A DNA stretch of 55,519 nucleotides from Sulfurimonas sp. GTDB taxonomy: Bacteria > Campylobacterota > Campylobacteria > Campylobacterales > Sulfurimonadaceae. Location of the stretch: contig JALWLL010000110.1 of the NCBI GenBank assembly GCA_026996295.1, forward strand, positions 1-55,519, read 5' to 3'. Every line of letters starts with the position of its first letter. Position 1 is the stretch's first letter. The notes below the pieces were generated by a model. It did not search any database and was not told the origin of the DNA. It saw only the letters and a program-made list of their open reading frames with translations. A program made the translations under genes and the position numbers. Of this stretch, positions 45,401-52,323 are shown one piece after another.

Positions 45401-47043
45401 CGATATCTTACACTGTAAGTTACATTTGGTTTTACTTTAAAGCTTGCTATACCGTTTTCATCCACTGTAGCCGCTCGATAAAAATAATCACTATAACTGC
45501 TATTGGAAACAATTACACTATCTTTGCCTTCACTACCATCTATGTTCAGAGGCGTTACCTGCAGTGTCGTGCTAAATGGATTTTGAATAACGACATTAAG
45601 ATCATAATCACACTCATCATCTGTCGTATTTGCCACTATGTCATTATTATCCACTTGAACCTCTGTCCATCCTGACATATACCCATAATAAGTGATCTCA
45701 TAATCATCAAGATTATCTCCTGCAGTCAGGGCAACACTTGCTTCTCCATTTGCATCCGAGTAAGCATATGAGTACGCTGTACCGTTTCTCACAGTGAAGT
45801 TAAGACTAGTTATCGGGCTGTCATACTGATCAGTTGCTTTTATACAAATGTTCTTTGGCTTCTCAATTGCAAAATCATAATCAAGGTTCAGGTATTGACC
45901 CCAGTTTTCTGTCACACACATAGTTGCGTATGCTCTTGAATTTGCTGAATCTGCCGCACTTGTATAAACAGCTTCACCAAGATAACTCCAGATACCTGAT
46001 GCGTAACTATAATACCACATCGGTATTTCAAACTCAGGTGTGGTGTTATCATCATCACCCATCTGCTCAATAAGTGCTACTTGCGTATCCCCCAAATAAC
46101 GAACTTTTGTTTGTAAACAGCTATCCCAATCCACTGCTTGTGGACGAAGCTTAGAGGCTTTGATCGCAGATGTATCAAGCTCTATCGGATCTCCATTTTG
46201 ATCTGTTAAACTCACCAGATCAAAACCAACCGAGACCAATCTTGAAGGGGTTGTCGTACCATCTTTACCTTCACCCTTGTACTCACCCGGAAAATACTTA
46301 CTGTCTTGCGGATCTGTCGGATCAAACGCTTTCATATCAGCACGCACTTCCGTAACATCATCAGGGATAGCGTCAAGTGGAATAACAGAAGTTGAAAGAT
46401 CATCCTCACCAAAACTTGGGTCATCCGCTTCTGCTCTTAATTCACTTAGAGACATTATTTTTGCAAAAGATGTTACCCCTGTAGCTGAATGCTTCATACC
46501 GATTTTTAGGTAACTGCCTGCAGCGGTTGTGTTTTTGTCAATGGCAAGCACTTCTGTAAATACAGGCATAGCTGCTGCATCGGTCAAGATCGAAGCACTT
46601 TGGCCGTTTGCGAGGGTGACAATTTTTGTCACAGGGGCGTAGCCGTTTTTACGAACTGTCAATTGTGCTTGTGTTACCCCCTCCTCTGGAATCTGTATGT
46701 TCTCAAATGCAAAGGAGCCATCCGTTAAGACAGAGGATGTATAGACAATATCTGTCCCTCCAAACACCCCATCACCGTTGCCATCAACAACAACTTCTGC
46801 AGAAGCCTCTTCATCAACACCAGCAACAACATTGCTCGCACCGACTCTCGACACTGAAGGGCTTGTAGCACTTGAACTCGCTATGGTACCGCTTAGCGAC
46901 GCGGAACCATTGAGCACAGTAGAGGATGACGTAGCGCCATCATCTCCACCATCCCCACTACTACTGCTACTACACGCACTCATACCTATGAGCATTGCCG
47001 TTGCAACAGATAGAAGTGATAACTTCAACATATATGCTTTCAT
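42433..47043 (-). CDS. Giant multidomain surface lipoprotein (1536 residues)
   Basis: A lipoprotein signal (GMSAC, Cys24) is followed by a Ser/Gly/Asp linker. A region with carboxypeptidase-regulatory-like repeats follows, then a chain of Ig/cadherin/PKD-like beta domains (about 600-1050, with repeated QAPxF, ATDPEGTWVTYEWSVDG and DNNDS motifs). An EF-hand pair (DTNNDGVLSASE and DTNNDGQITWGE, about 1110-1145) comes next, then a C-terminal beta-rich region. It heads the protease and secretion block and overlaps the protease start. Large calcium-stabilised adhesin-like proteins of this type are common type II cargo. The ligand is unknown. Confidence 0.88.
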   Translation of the reverse strand: MKAYMLKLSLLSVATAMLIGMSACSSSSSGDGGDDGATSSSTVLNGSASLSGTIASSSATSPSVSRVGASNVVAGVDEEASAEVVVDGNGDGVFGGTDIVYTSSVLTDGSFAFENIQIPEEGVTQAQLTVRKNGYAPVTKIVTLANGQSASILTDAAAMPVFTEVLAIDKNTTAAGSYLKIGMKHSATGVTSFAKIMSLSELRAEADDPSFGEDDLSTSVIPLDAIPDDVTEVRADMKAFDPTDPQDSKYFPGEYKGEGKDGTTTPSRLVSVGFDLVSLTDQNGDPIELDTSAIKASKLRPQAVDWDSCLQTKVRYLGDTQVALIEQMGDDDNTTPEFEIPMWYYSYASGIWSYLGEAVYTSAADSANSRAYATMCVTENWGQYLNLDYDFAIEKPKNICIKATDQYDSPITSLNFTVRNGTAYSYAYSDANGEASVALTAGDNLDDYEITYYGYMSGWTEVQVDNNDIVANTTDDECDYDLNVVIQNPFSTTLQVTPLNIDGSEGKDSVIVSNSSYSDYFYRAATVDENGIASFKVKPNVTYSVRYRSTVVSVNANGTVVAPETADSTRALSVTVQDENQAPRVSAYFRNNNISEKATKVKFYVSAKDANGDAITFDGLTLNGTALVEGTHYTLKARYQGTGYDYMYGELDLTNAEVSAIAPKSLAAGSYDLRATFSDATLSAEASATLEVLQNRAPVINGVYFYNTSTGRYTDLNGILPEGNYTIYAYAYDPNGDIVDFSYTLDGVVTQSRDMSLQNGPHTIVVSASDGNLSSSRSFAVLVGNHPPVVSYAGALSYVVDIASANNTIDLFAYVRDKEDGVNVKSVQAIDQNGTIYPFTFNASRYMYEAQVTPNAVGTYTFAIRATDNNDSNSSDYTVSVQTIENNQAPQFTYELVNETVNINTEKTFRCTATDPEGTWVTYEWSVDGTYINNFSDQYTRTFSETGQVRISCTASDQDGESATTSATITVTDPTQTGTLIVNTQVPGLLVAIHDSATLEPISGQEALTDADGRASFNVVGDRISFSVSLTSDTIMSDDMVMESVKVMLLSEAQSVCSYQPDTNVTCSEMDWCAAYDADTIPNWVADLNPPRDENGTILATADDLDTNNDGVLSASEIMNIMLQMDDTNNDGQITWGEFNDDRESVVTQMYASVPVQEYNLPFSYLFESRDERGASSYDIVQYIDGCNGEEESFDFNLTVTGLDPNTTPTFYVDGSGYASTYGTPVDAQGSVMFSVSANTMGENGNYSFLVKNLTDGDFTFFEANATALQAGVSVDAAAFQAPTEVEVVKSVSFNDYFSLLEVYNGLYFDTGSQTSTDTGYIMDVYPIDAAQYVITNSLYLSNELGFLFYATSNYYGDGSLLARYNTADYPQLDVTFSEGTSGIEMDGGDVAKLNLLTGSMYSSAPNYQFDFTLTTTQVANALPDINVSKVLPQNVQDAISGFSQDMLEQNYLGGSVTVTEYKDKTENELLDLFVSGSAYATESEFDLWYYVPRRYVTVYFANEEVALSSARTTTQSETRSLQKPFSIGLDVSKAW

Positions 47044-47377
47044 TGTTTCTCCTTTACTCTCTACCTACGATAACTTTAACACATAGTACTATAGTGTTTT
47101 CTTAAAGTTTAAATAATATTAAAAAATATCACAAAAAAATATTTTTGAGATATAAAGATATTGTTTTTAACGGTGCTTAACGTGTAAAATTGATTATTGA
47201 ATGGGAACTAAAATTTGATGATTTTGAAGAAAAAGACTCCCTCTCAGATACCTGCGGCACATGATAATTCAAGGTGTGCTGCTGTATTCCTACCCTGACA
47301 CAGTATCTCAAAATACCATTGCACAGGTCTAAAAGGAAGCGGTGGAATTATATCTAAAAAAGCTAAAATTACAAAAT
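47044..47377. other. Intergenic region upstream of the giant lipoprotein gene
   Basis: The first 100 bases are AT-rich and should contain the promoter of the lipoprotein-protease-secretion block. The second part holds the folded element at 47247-47345. No gene seen. A -10-like TAAAAT at about 47190 on the + strand could serve that element. Confidence 0.5.
47247..47345 (+). ncRNA. Structured element with an SRP-RNA-like core
   Basis: Two folded parts. First, GATAC plus GCGGCACA (47247-47261) pairs with TGTGCTGC plus GTATT (47275-47288), with two G-U pairs on the + strand. Second, CCATTGC (47316-47322) pairs with GCGGTGG (47339-47345, two G-U), framing CAGGTC-TAAAA-GGAAGC. The bacterial 4.5S/SRP RNA core is CAGGUC-CGGAA-GGAAGC, so the spacing and 12 flanking bases match exactly. 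The tetraloop and a pairing 3' half do not: the sequence after 47345 is AT-rich. It is either a divergent or decayed SRP RNA, or another small RNA. Confidence 0.4.
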
Positions 47378-47716
47378 TTAACTTGGGATTGTTTGAATTG
47401 CGGCCTTTATAGCTTGAAAATAGCCCTCATAATCAAAAGCACCATTCGTATCTGCCGCAGCTAGTTCTATCGCTTTTGCCATCTCGTAGATCTCCTGAAG
47501 CTTTAAATTTCCGGCACTTCCCTTGATAGAGTGAGCATATGACTTGATCGCATCCATATCTTTCTTGTTTATTGCTTCACCCAAAGGGCTCATAATAGAA
47601 TCCGACTCTTCAAGGAAACTCCCTATAAGCATAGGCATATGCTTTGGTTTCAGTCCTATTTCACTCGCCATAGCATCATAATCAAGATCACTATAATCTG
47701 GTGTAAGTATTGACAT
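47378..47716 (-). CDS. Histidine phosphotransfer (HPt) protein
   Basis: 112 residues, a single HPt domain with the phospho-accepting histidine H62 in KSYAHSIKGSAGNLKL, followed by a conserved helix (IYEMAKAIELAA). It would pass phosphate between a hybrid kinase and a response regulator not encoded here. It stands alone. Confidence 0.9.
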   Translation of the reverse strand: MSILTPDYSDLDYDAMASEIGLKPKHMPMLIGSFLEESDSIMSPLGEAINKKDMDAIKSYAHSIKGSAGNLKLQEIYEMAKAIELAAADTNGAFDYEGYFQAIKAAIQTIPS

Positions 47717-47802
47717 TTAGAGCACCTTTTAGTTTTTTTTATGCAAAATTGTATCATAATGATATCACTTCTAAATTAATCTAAGTCAAAGGCTCTACAT
47801 AA

Positions 47803-48345
47803 ATGTTATATGTTCATACTGCTTTAAAGTCAGAGGCGCAGGCTTTTGTAGACAGATATAAACTTAACAAAAAGAGATTGGATCATTTTACTTTTTATAC
47901 AAATGCAACTATGTGCGTTGTTATCAGCGGGATCGGTATTGAGAAAACTCAAAGAGCTTTAGGGATTCTTGCTCAGTATTTTCCCCCTACTTCTGATGAT
48001 ATTTTTATCAATGTCGGCATATGCGCGGCATCCCATAAGTATGCTATCGGTGAGCTTATTGAGATCAGTTGTGTAAAATATAAAGATCACACTTACACCT
48101 TTAAACACCATATCAATACTGGTATCAACTGCGTAGATACGCCCCAATTCACTTCTGAATATGAGATCGTAGATATGGAGTCATTTGGTTTTTATACTGC
48201 ACTCAAAGACAAAACACAGCATATCCATATTTTCAAGGTTGTCTCCGACCATTTTGAACCCCATAAAGTAAACAAAGAGGATACAAAAAAACTTATTTTT
48301 AATGCAATAGATGCTATAAATAATAAAATAAAGGTTAGTTCATGA
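47803..48345 (+). CDS. Nucleoside phosphorylase/nucleosidase-family protein
   Basis: 180 residues of the PNP/UDP superfamily fold: VVISGIGIEKTQRALGIL near the N-terminus, INVGICAASH (substrate loop), and VDMESFGFY (about 131-139), where the Glu normally holds the ribose hydroxyls. It is shorter than 5'-methylthioadenosine/S-adenosylhomocysteine nucleosidase (about 230), so the substrate is open; futalosine or MTA-type hydrolases are candidates. It overlaps the SDR gene by four bases (ATGA). Confidence 0.8.
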   Translation: MLYVHTALKSEAQAFVDRYKLNKKRLDHFTFYTNATMCVVISGIGIEKTQRALGILAQYFPPTSDDIFINVGICAASHKYAIGELIEISCVKYKDHTYTFKHHINTGINCVDTPQFTSEYEIVDMESFGFYTALKDKTQHIHIFKVVSDHFEPHKVNKEDTKKLIFNAIDAINNKIKVSS

Positions 48346-49040
48346 AAAACGCAGTTGTTACCGGTGCTCGCAGTGGTATAGGAAAAGCGATCACCTTAAG
48401 GCTTTTAGAACTTGATTATAAAGTTATCGGTATCAGCAGAACCATTGAGCAAGAAGATATCAACCATAAAAACTTTATCGCCCTCAAGGCTGATCTTTCC
48501 AAGAGTGATGAAACCATCAAACTCTCTAAAAAACTACAAAAAGAAAATATATCGGTACTTGTCAACAGCGCAGGCTTTGGAAGATTCGCACCGCATGAGG
48601 AGTTAAGTGCGCACATAATCACAGAGATGACTTTTGTCAATCTGAGTGCACCTATGCTTTTAACGAGTGCTTTATTAAGAGACCTAAAGAAAAACAGCGG
48701 TTATCTTATCAACATTAACTCCATAGAAGCACTTCGTTCAAGTAAGTTCGCAGCGCTCTACAGTGCAACAAAGGCAGGACTTAAAGCCTTTGGTGACGCT
48801 CTTTTTGAAGAAACACGAAAAAGTGAACTCAGTATCACCAACATCAACCCCGATATGACACAAAGTGCATTTTATGATGAGCTTCGCTTTTCTCCAGGTC
48901 AAAAGGAGTACGAAAAACTTCTCACTTCCGATATAGCTGATGCCGTTGAGCATATACTGAGTATGAGAAAAGGTGCTGTGGTCAGTGAGTACACCATAAG
49001 AAGCTTATGTTTTGGTATAGAGAAAAAAACTAAGAAGTGA
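48342..49040 (+). CDS. Short-chain dehydrogenase/reductase
   Basis: 232 residues with the cofactor motif TGARSGIGKA (7-16), NSAG (75-78), catalytic Ser127, Tyr140 and Lys144 (YSATK). A classical SDR; the substrate is not evident. Arg and Ser after the first Gly favour NADPH. It is coupled to the nucleosidase-like gene, and its 3' end overlaps the convergent fliT-like gene. Confidence 0.92.
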   Translation: MKNAVVTGARSGIGKAITLRLLELDYKVIGISRTIEQEDINHKNFIALKADLSKSDETIKLSKKLQKENISVLVNSAGFGRFAPHEELSAHIITEMTFVNLSAPMLLTSALLRDLKKNSGYLININSIEALRSSKFAALYSATKAGLKAFGDALFEETRKSELSITNINPDMTQSAFYDELRFSPGQKEYEKLLTSDIADAVEHILSMRKGAVVSEYTIRSLCFGIEKKTKK

Positions 49041-49284
49041 TATCGAACTTGTTTGAAGCCACCCTCTCAGTAGAGTTTAAAAAGGCAATATTTTTTTTAA
49101 TTTTCATCATATCGGCAGCTGTTTGATCTTTAAGGGTGTGAAGAAGTTCAAGAGCCTCTCTTAAAAGGTAAAGAGCCTGCTCTTGGGACTCTTTGTCTTC
49201 ATATTTTGGAATATCATTAAGTAATTTTTGTAAAGAATCGGTATTTTTCTCGATAATGGCTATTTTTAAGCTATTGAGCCACAT
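49030..49284 (-). CDS. Small protein in the fliT position
   Basis: 84 residues, entirely helical (KYEDKESQEQALYLLREALELLHTLKDQTAADMMKIKKNIAFL). It starts inside the end of fliS (14-base overlap), which is where the export chaperone fliT sits in many flagellar operons. Sequence similarity to FliT cannot be claimed by eye. It also overlaps the convergent SDR gene by 11 bases. Confidence 0.65.
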   Translation of the reverse strand: MWLNSLKIAIIEKNTDSLQKLLNDIPKYEDKESQEQALYLLREALELLHTLKDQTAADMMKIKKNIAFLNSTERVASNKFDITS

Positions 49285-49645
49285 TGCTTGTTTCTCTCCA
49301 TGCTTCTAAAAGCCCTTTAAAAACATTGGTACACTCATCAAGTTTTGCAACATCATTTTCTATCCCCGCAGCTGTTAAAAGCTGAATCTGATAGTTATAC
49401 AACCCTTCCAAATACTCAGCTATCTGCCCTTGAGAGATATCAAGAACAGAAATAAGCTCTGTAACGATAGCAATCGAACGATTGATCCAGTAAACACGCT
49501 TCTCCACATCACCGTCTTTGATCGCTTTTTTCGCCTGTGCATTGAAACGAAGCACACCTTCATAGAGCATCTCTATCAGTTTTGCCGGTGATTCAACACC
49601 TATATTATTTTGTGCGTACACATTATGCGCTACATTTCCATACAT
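49271..49645 (-). CDS. fliS: Flagellar export chaperone FliS
   Basis: 124 residues from the ATG at 49645, chosen because AAGGGATC precedes it and because FliS proteins start MYGNxAxNxY; a longer frame begins 11 codons upstream. It has the family's helical bundle (ESPAKLIEMLYEGVLRFNAQAKKAI … INRSIAIVTELISVLD). It binds flagellin C-termini and guides them to export. It follows fliD. Confidence 0.95.
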   Translation of the reverse strand: MYGNVAHNVYAQNNIGVESPAKLIEMLYEGVLRFNAQAKKAIKDGDVEKRVYWINRSIAIVTELISVLDISQGQIAEYLEGLYNYQIQLLTAAGIENDVAKLDECTNVFKGLLEAWRETSNVAQ

Positions 49646-49715
49646 GCTAGATCCCTTTTTTATGTTCTTTGTTTTCACTATTTAAATCGGCACTTTCTCA
49701 ATATACTTAAATTAT

Positions 49716-51083
49716 TTAACCATCGCTACTTGATGTGTTCTGCATCTCTGTGAACATCGCTGAAGCATTATTAAGTTGTGCTATCATAGCATCATATGCA
49801 GCATACTGCTGCTTCAATATCTCATACTTTGCATCAAGCCTTTCTATAGCATCTAGCTTTCTGTCTTCAAGTGACGATATTCCATCATCAAGATAACTTT
49901 GATACTGATCAAGCATTCCGTTATATTTCGTATATTCATCTACCAAAGAGAAAATATCATTAAAAGCACCATTGACTGCCGTGGTGCTTCCATCTGCATT
50001 TGTAAAATCACCACCGCTAAAAAACACTTCAACATTCGCCGGATTTTCATCCATTTTTGTGTTGAATACTGTTTTATCTATACTTAGCTTGCCATCCTTA
50101 TCCACATCAAAGCCATATTCATAGAGGTTACCAACTTCACTGCCGGCATCATCGAGCATACTTCTCAAAGCACTTTGCATACTCTTCATGGTACTCTCAC
50201 CGGAAAAAATACCCCTTTCTTCAGCATCTGTAGAGTTTTTTGTCGCACGACTTAGCTCAGAAACGGTGGCATTGTACTTCTCAATAAAACTATCGATCTT
50301 CTCAAGTATATTATCTCTGTTTTGCTCAACACTCACCTCTGAAGTGCCAAGCTCTTTAAGCGTGATATCATACCCTGTAATAAGGTCGGTGACATTATTT
50401 GATGTTCTTGTGATCGCCTGACCGTTAAAGGTAAACTCCGCATCAACTCCCGTCTGTACCGCTGTCATATCGGTAGTAAGCTGGGTACCGGAGAGATTTC
50501 CGCTGTTGTCTGTAAGCGTAATATCCTGTGTACTACCCGTATCTACAGAGTTTAAAAATAAACGATAATCTCCCTCAGCAACCTGAACAATAGTCGCACT
50601 CACTTTATCACCGGCAACATCATTGATAGACTTTTTCAAATCATCAAGTGTCGTTGTTGCATCATAATCTATAGTAAAGTCAACTCCATCAATATTAAGA
50701 TTTACACTTCCCGCAGCCGTTGCTATAGTATCGGTAGTTGCACCAAACGAACCCGATTCCTCTATCTGTTTTGTTGCAAGTTGCGTAACATCCAAAGTAA
50801 AATCCTGCAGATCACTGTTGGCAGATGCCGTGATCTCCACCGATGTTCCACTGACACTTGTCACTCTTTCATCAAAAAGTGCAGGCGTCTTTAACTCTGT
50901 AATAGCATCAGCAAGGTTAGTCATATTGGCATCTATGACATCATACTCCGCTTTTTTATCCTTTTCATTGGCTATTTCCAACTCTATAGGTGTCACCTGA
51001 GCAGCTTCATCTGCTTCTCTAAGCTGATCCAATAAGTCTTGCGTCAATATGCTTGATCCCGTTCCTAGTGCACTGATACCCAT
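49716..51083 (-). CDS. fliD: Flagellar filament cap protein FliD
   Basis: 455 residues: N-terminal FliD_N (MGISALGTGSSILTQDLLDQLREADEAAQ), a beta-rich middle with flagellin-IN-like repeats (DFTIDYDATTTLDDLKKSINDVAGDKVSATIV) and a C-terminal helical FliD_C (LNNASAMFTEMQN). It caps the filament. A sigma-28 type promoter lies upstream (51132-51158) and AAAGGATG precedes the start. Confidence 0.96.
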   Translation of the reverse strand: MGISALGTGSSILTQDLLDQLREADEAAQVTPIELEIANEKDKKAEYDVIDANMTNLADAITELKTPALFDERVTSVSGTSVEITASANSDLQDFTLDVTQLATKQIEESGSFGATTDTIATAAGSVNLNIDGVDFTIDYDATTTLDDLKKSINDVAGDKVSATIVQVAEGDYRLFLNSVDTGSTQDITLTDNSGNLSGTQLTTDMTAVQTGVDAEFTFNGQAITRTSNNVTDLITGYDITLKELGTSEVSVEQNRDNILEKIDSFIEKYNATVSELSRATKNSTDAEERGIFSGESTMKSMQSALRSMLDDAGSEVGNLYEYGFDVDKDGKLSIDKTVFNTKMDENPANVEVFFSGGDFTNADGSTTAVNGAFNDIFSLVDEYTKYNGMLDQYQSYLDDGISSLEDRKLDAIERLDAKYEILKQQYAAYDAMIAQLNNASAMFTEMQNTSSSDG

Positions 51084-51131
51084 AACACATCCTTTTGTTG
51101 ATAATCTTTCATTCTTATTTTGTTACTTACT

Positions 51132-51158
51132 ATATCGGTTTATTTTCAAAAACCTTTA
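51132..51158 (-). promoter_or_regulatory. Sigma-28 (FliA) promoter of fliD
   Basis: On the minus strand TAAA, 15 bases, then ACCGATAT, against the FliA consensus TAAA-N15-GCCGATAA. It lies about 50 bases upstream of fliD. Confidence 0.8.
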
Positions 51159-51163
51159 CAACA

Positions 51164-52192
51164 TTATTTGTCTTGATAGGTCTTTTTATACAGATCAGGT
51201 AAAAAACACTTTCGACACATTGCTATTTTGTCATAGTCACCTTGAGCATGTAGTTTTCTGATCTCATTATATTTTGGCGAATGCCAGATATCGATCAGCT
51301 TTTGCTCTTTCCAGTTACCCACAACATACTCATCATCACCATCTACACAGCATACCGTTACATTACCGTTACACTTTAAAAACATTCTTTGAAACAGTTG
51401 TTCACACGCAAAGCCTTCCACTTTTTCATATTCATGCTTCAAGTCTGCATGTCTTTCATTGAACACACCATATCCTAAAGAGTCAACAAGATCCCCCCAC
51501 ATCACTTTCATAGCTTCAAATTGCTGTTTCCATATAGGATCATCATAAACAACCATAGAGAGTCGTATGTGTGTTTGCGGATAAAACTTATCGCGTATCT
51601 TGATAAATTCATAGATATTATCTATCACTTTCCCTATCGTTGTGCCCACACGCTGCTGCTCATAAAGTTTCGGATTTACAGCATCAAAAGAGATAAAAAT
51701 CTTATCGAGCCCGGCCTCTAGAAGCTGAGCTGAGAGCTCCGGAGTCAAAAGAACTGCATTGGTGTTAAACATCACATCAAGCACCCCTTTTTTCTTTGCA
51801 TACTCCACTTGAAAAACAACATCTTTATGAAGTAACGGTTCTCCCAAGTACTGCAATTTTACAGCTTTTACACCATGTTCAACCGCCTGATCGATGATCT
51901 CCATGTAAGCTTCTTTGTCTATATAACGGCTTTTGACCTCATGCTCACTTTTGTCGGCATCTTTAATCGTTCTTGCACACATCGGACACTTTAAGTTACA
52001 TAGATCAGTTGTCTCTATGTCAAGATTTAAGGGGAAGTGAGAGGTATATCTCTCTTTTGGGTATTTCGCCCAGTTTACTCGGTACTCTTGATACTCCTCT
52101 GTGCGAAAACTCTCCCACTTTTTAGAAATGACAAACTCATTGGCATTATAGTTAACCTCTTCCTCTTTTTTCTCTATGTGTTCTATCGACAT
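51164..52192 (-). CDS. Radical SAM protein with SPASM-type C-terminus
   Basis: 342 residues. The radical SAM cluster motif is CNLKCPMC (Cys65, Cys69, Cys72) after LDIETTD. The TIM-barrel part has GEPLLH. The C-terminal extension has further cysteines (LKCNGNVTVCCVDGDDEY and CRKCFLPDL), the pattern for one or two auxiliary iron-sulfur clusters (SPASM). It lies between fliD and a Maf glycosyltransferase. In flagellated Campylobacterota such genes often sit in glycosylation regions, so a role in making or modifying the flagellar sugar is possible. Confidence 0.88.
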   Translation of the reverse strand: MSIEHIEKKEEEVNYNANEFVISKKWESFRTEEYQEYRVNWAKYPKERYTSHFPLNLDIETTDLCNLKCPMCARTIKDADKSEHEVKSRYIDKEAYMEIIDQAVEHGVKAVKLQYLGEPLLHKDVVFQVEYAKKKGVLDVMFNTNAVLLTPELSAQLLEAGLDKIFISFDAVNPKLYEQQRVGTTIGKVIDNIYEFIKIRDKFYPQTHIRLSMVVYDDPIWKQQFEAMKVMWGDLVDSLGYGVFNERHADLKHEYEKVEGFACEQLFQRMFLKCNGNVTVCCVDGDDEYVVGNWKEQKLIDIWHSPKYNEIRKLHAQGDYDKIAMCRKCFLPDLYKKTYQDK

Positions 52193-52242
52193 CTGCGCCT
52201 CTTTTGTATAAAGTTATTTGTTTTCTTGCATTTATTGTACCT

Positions 52243-52269
52243 AAATCGGTCAAAAATAAAAATAGTGTA
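52243..52269 (-). promoter_or_regulatory. Possible sigma-28 promoter of the radical SAM gene
   Basis: On the minus strand TACA, 15 bases, then ACCGATTT, close to the FliA consensus with one mismatch in each box. It lies about 50 bases upstream of the start, which would place the enzyme in the late flagellar regulon. Confidence 0.5.
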
Positions 52270-52323
52270 GCCAATAACGGTATGTTTTTTGCTTGTATTC
52301 ATATTATTTTCATAAGGCTTTTC

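Noticed and set aside
52204-52323. 40-codon N-terminal extension of the Maf protein
   Set aside because: Translation lacks family character and the ATG at 52324 has a good ribosome site; the extension covers the promoter of the divergent gene.
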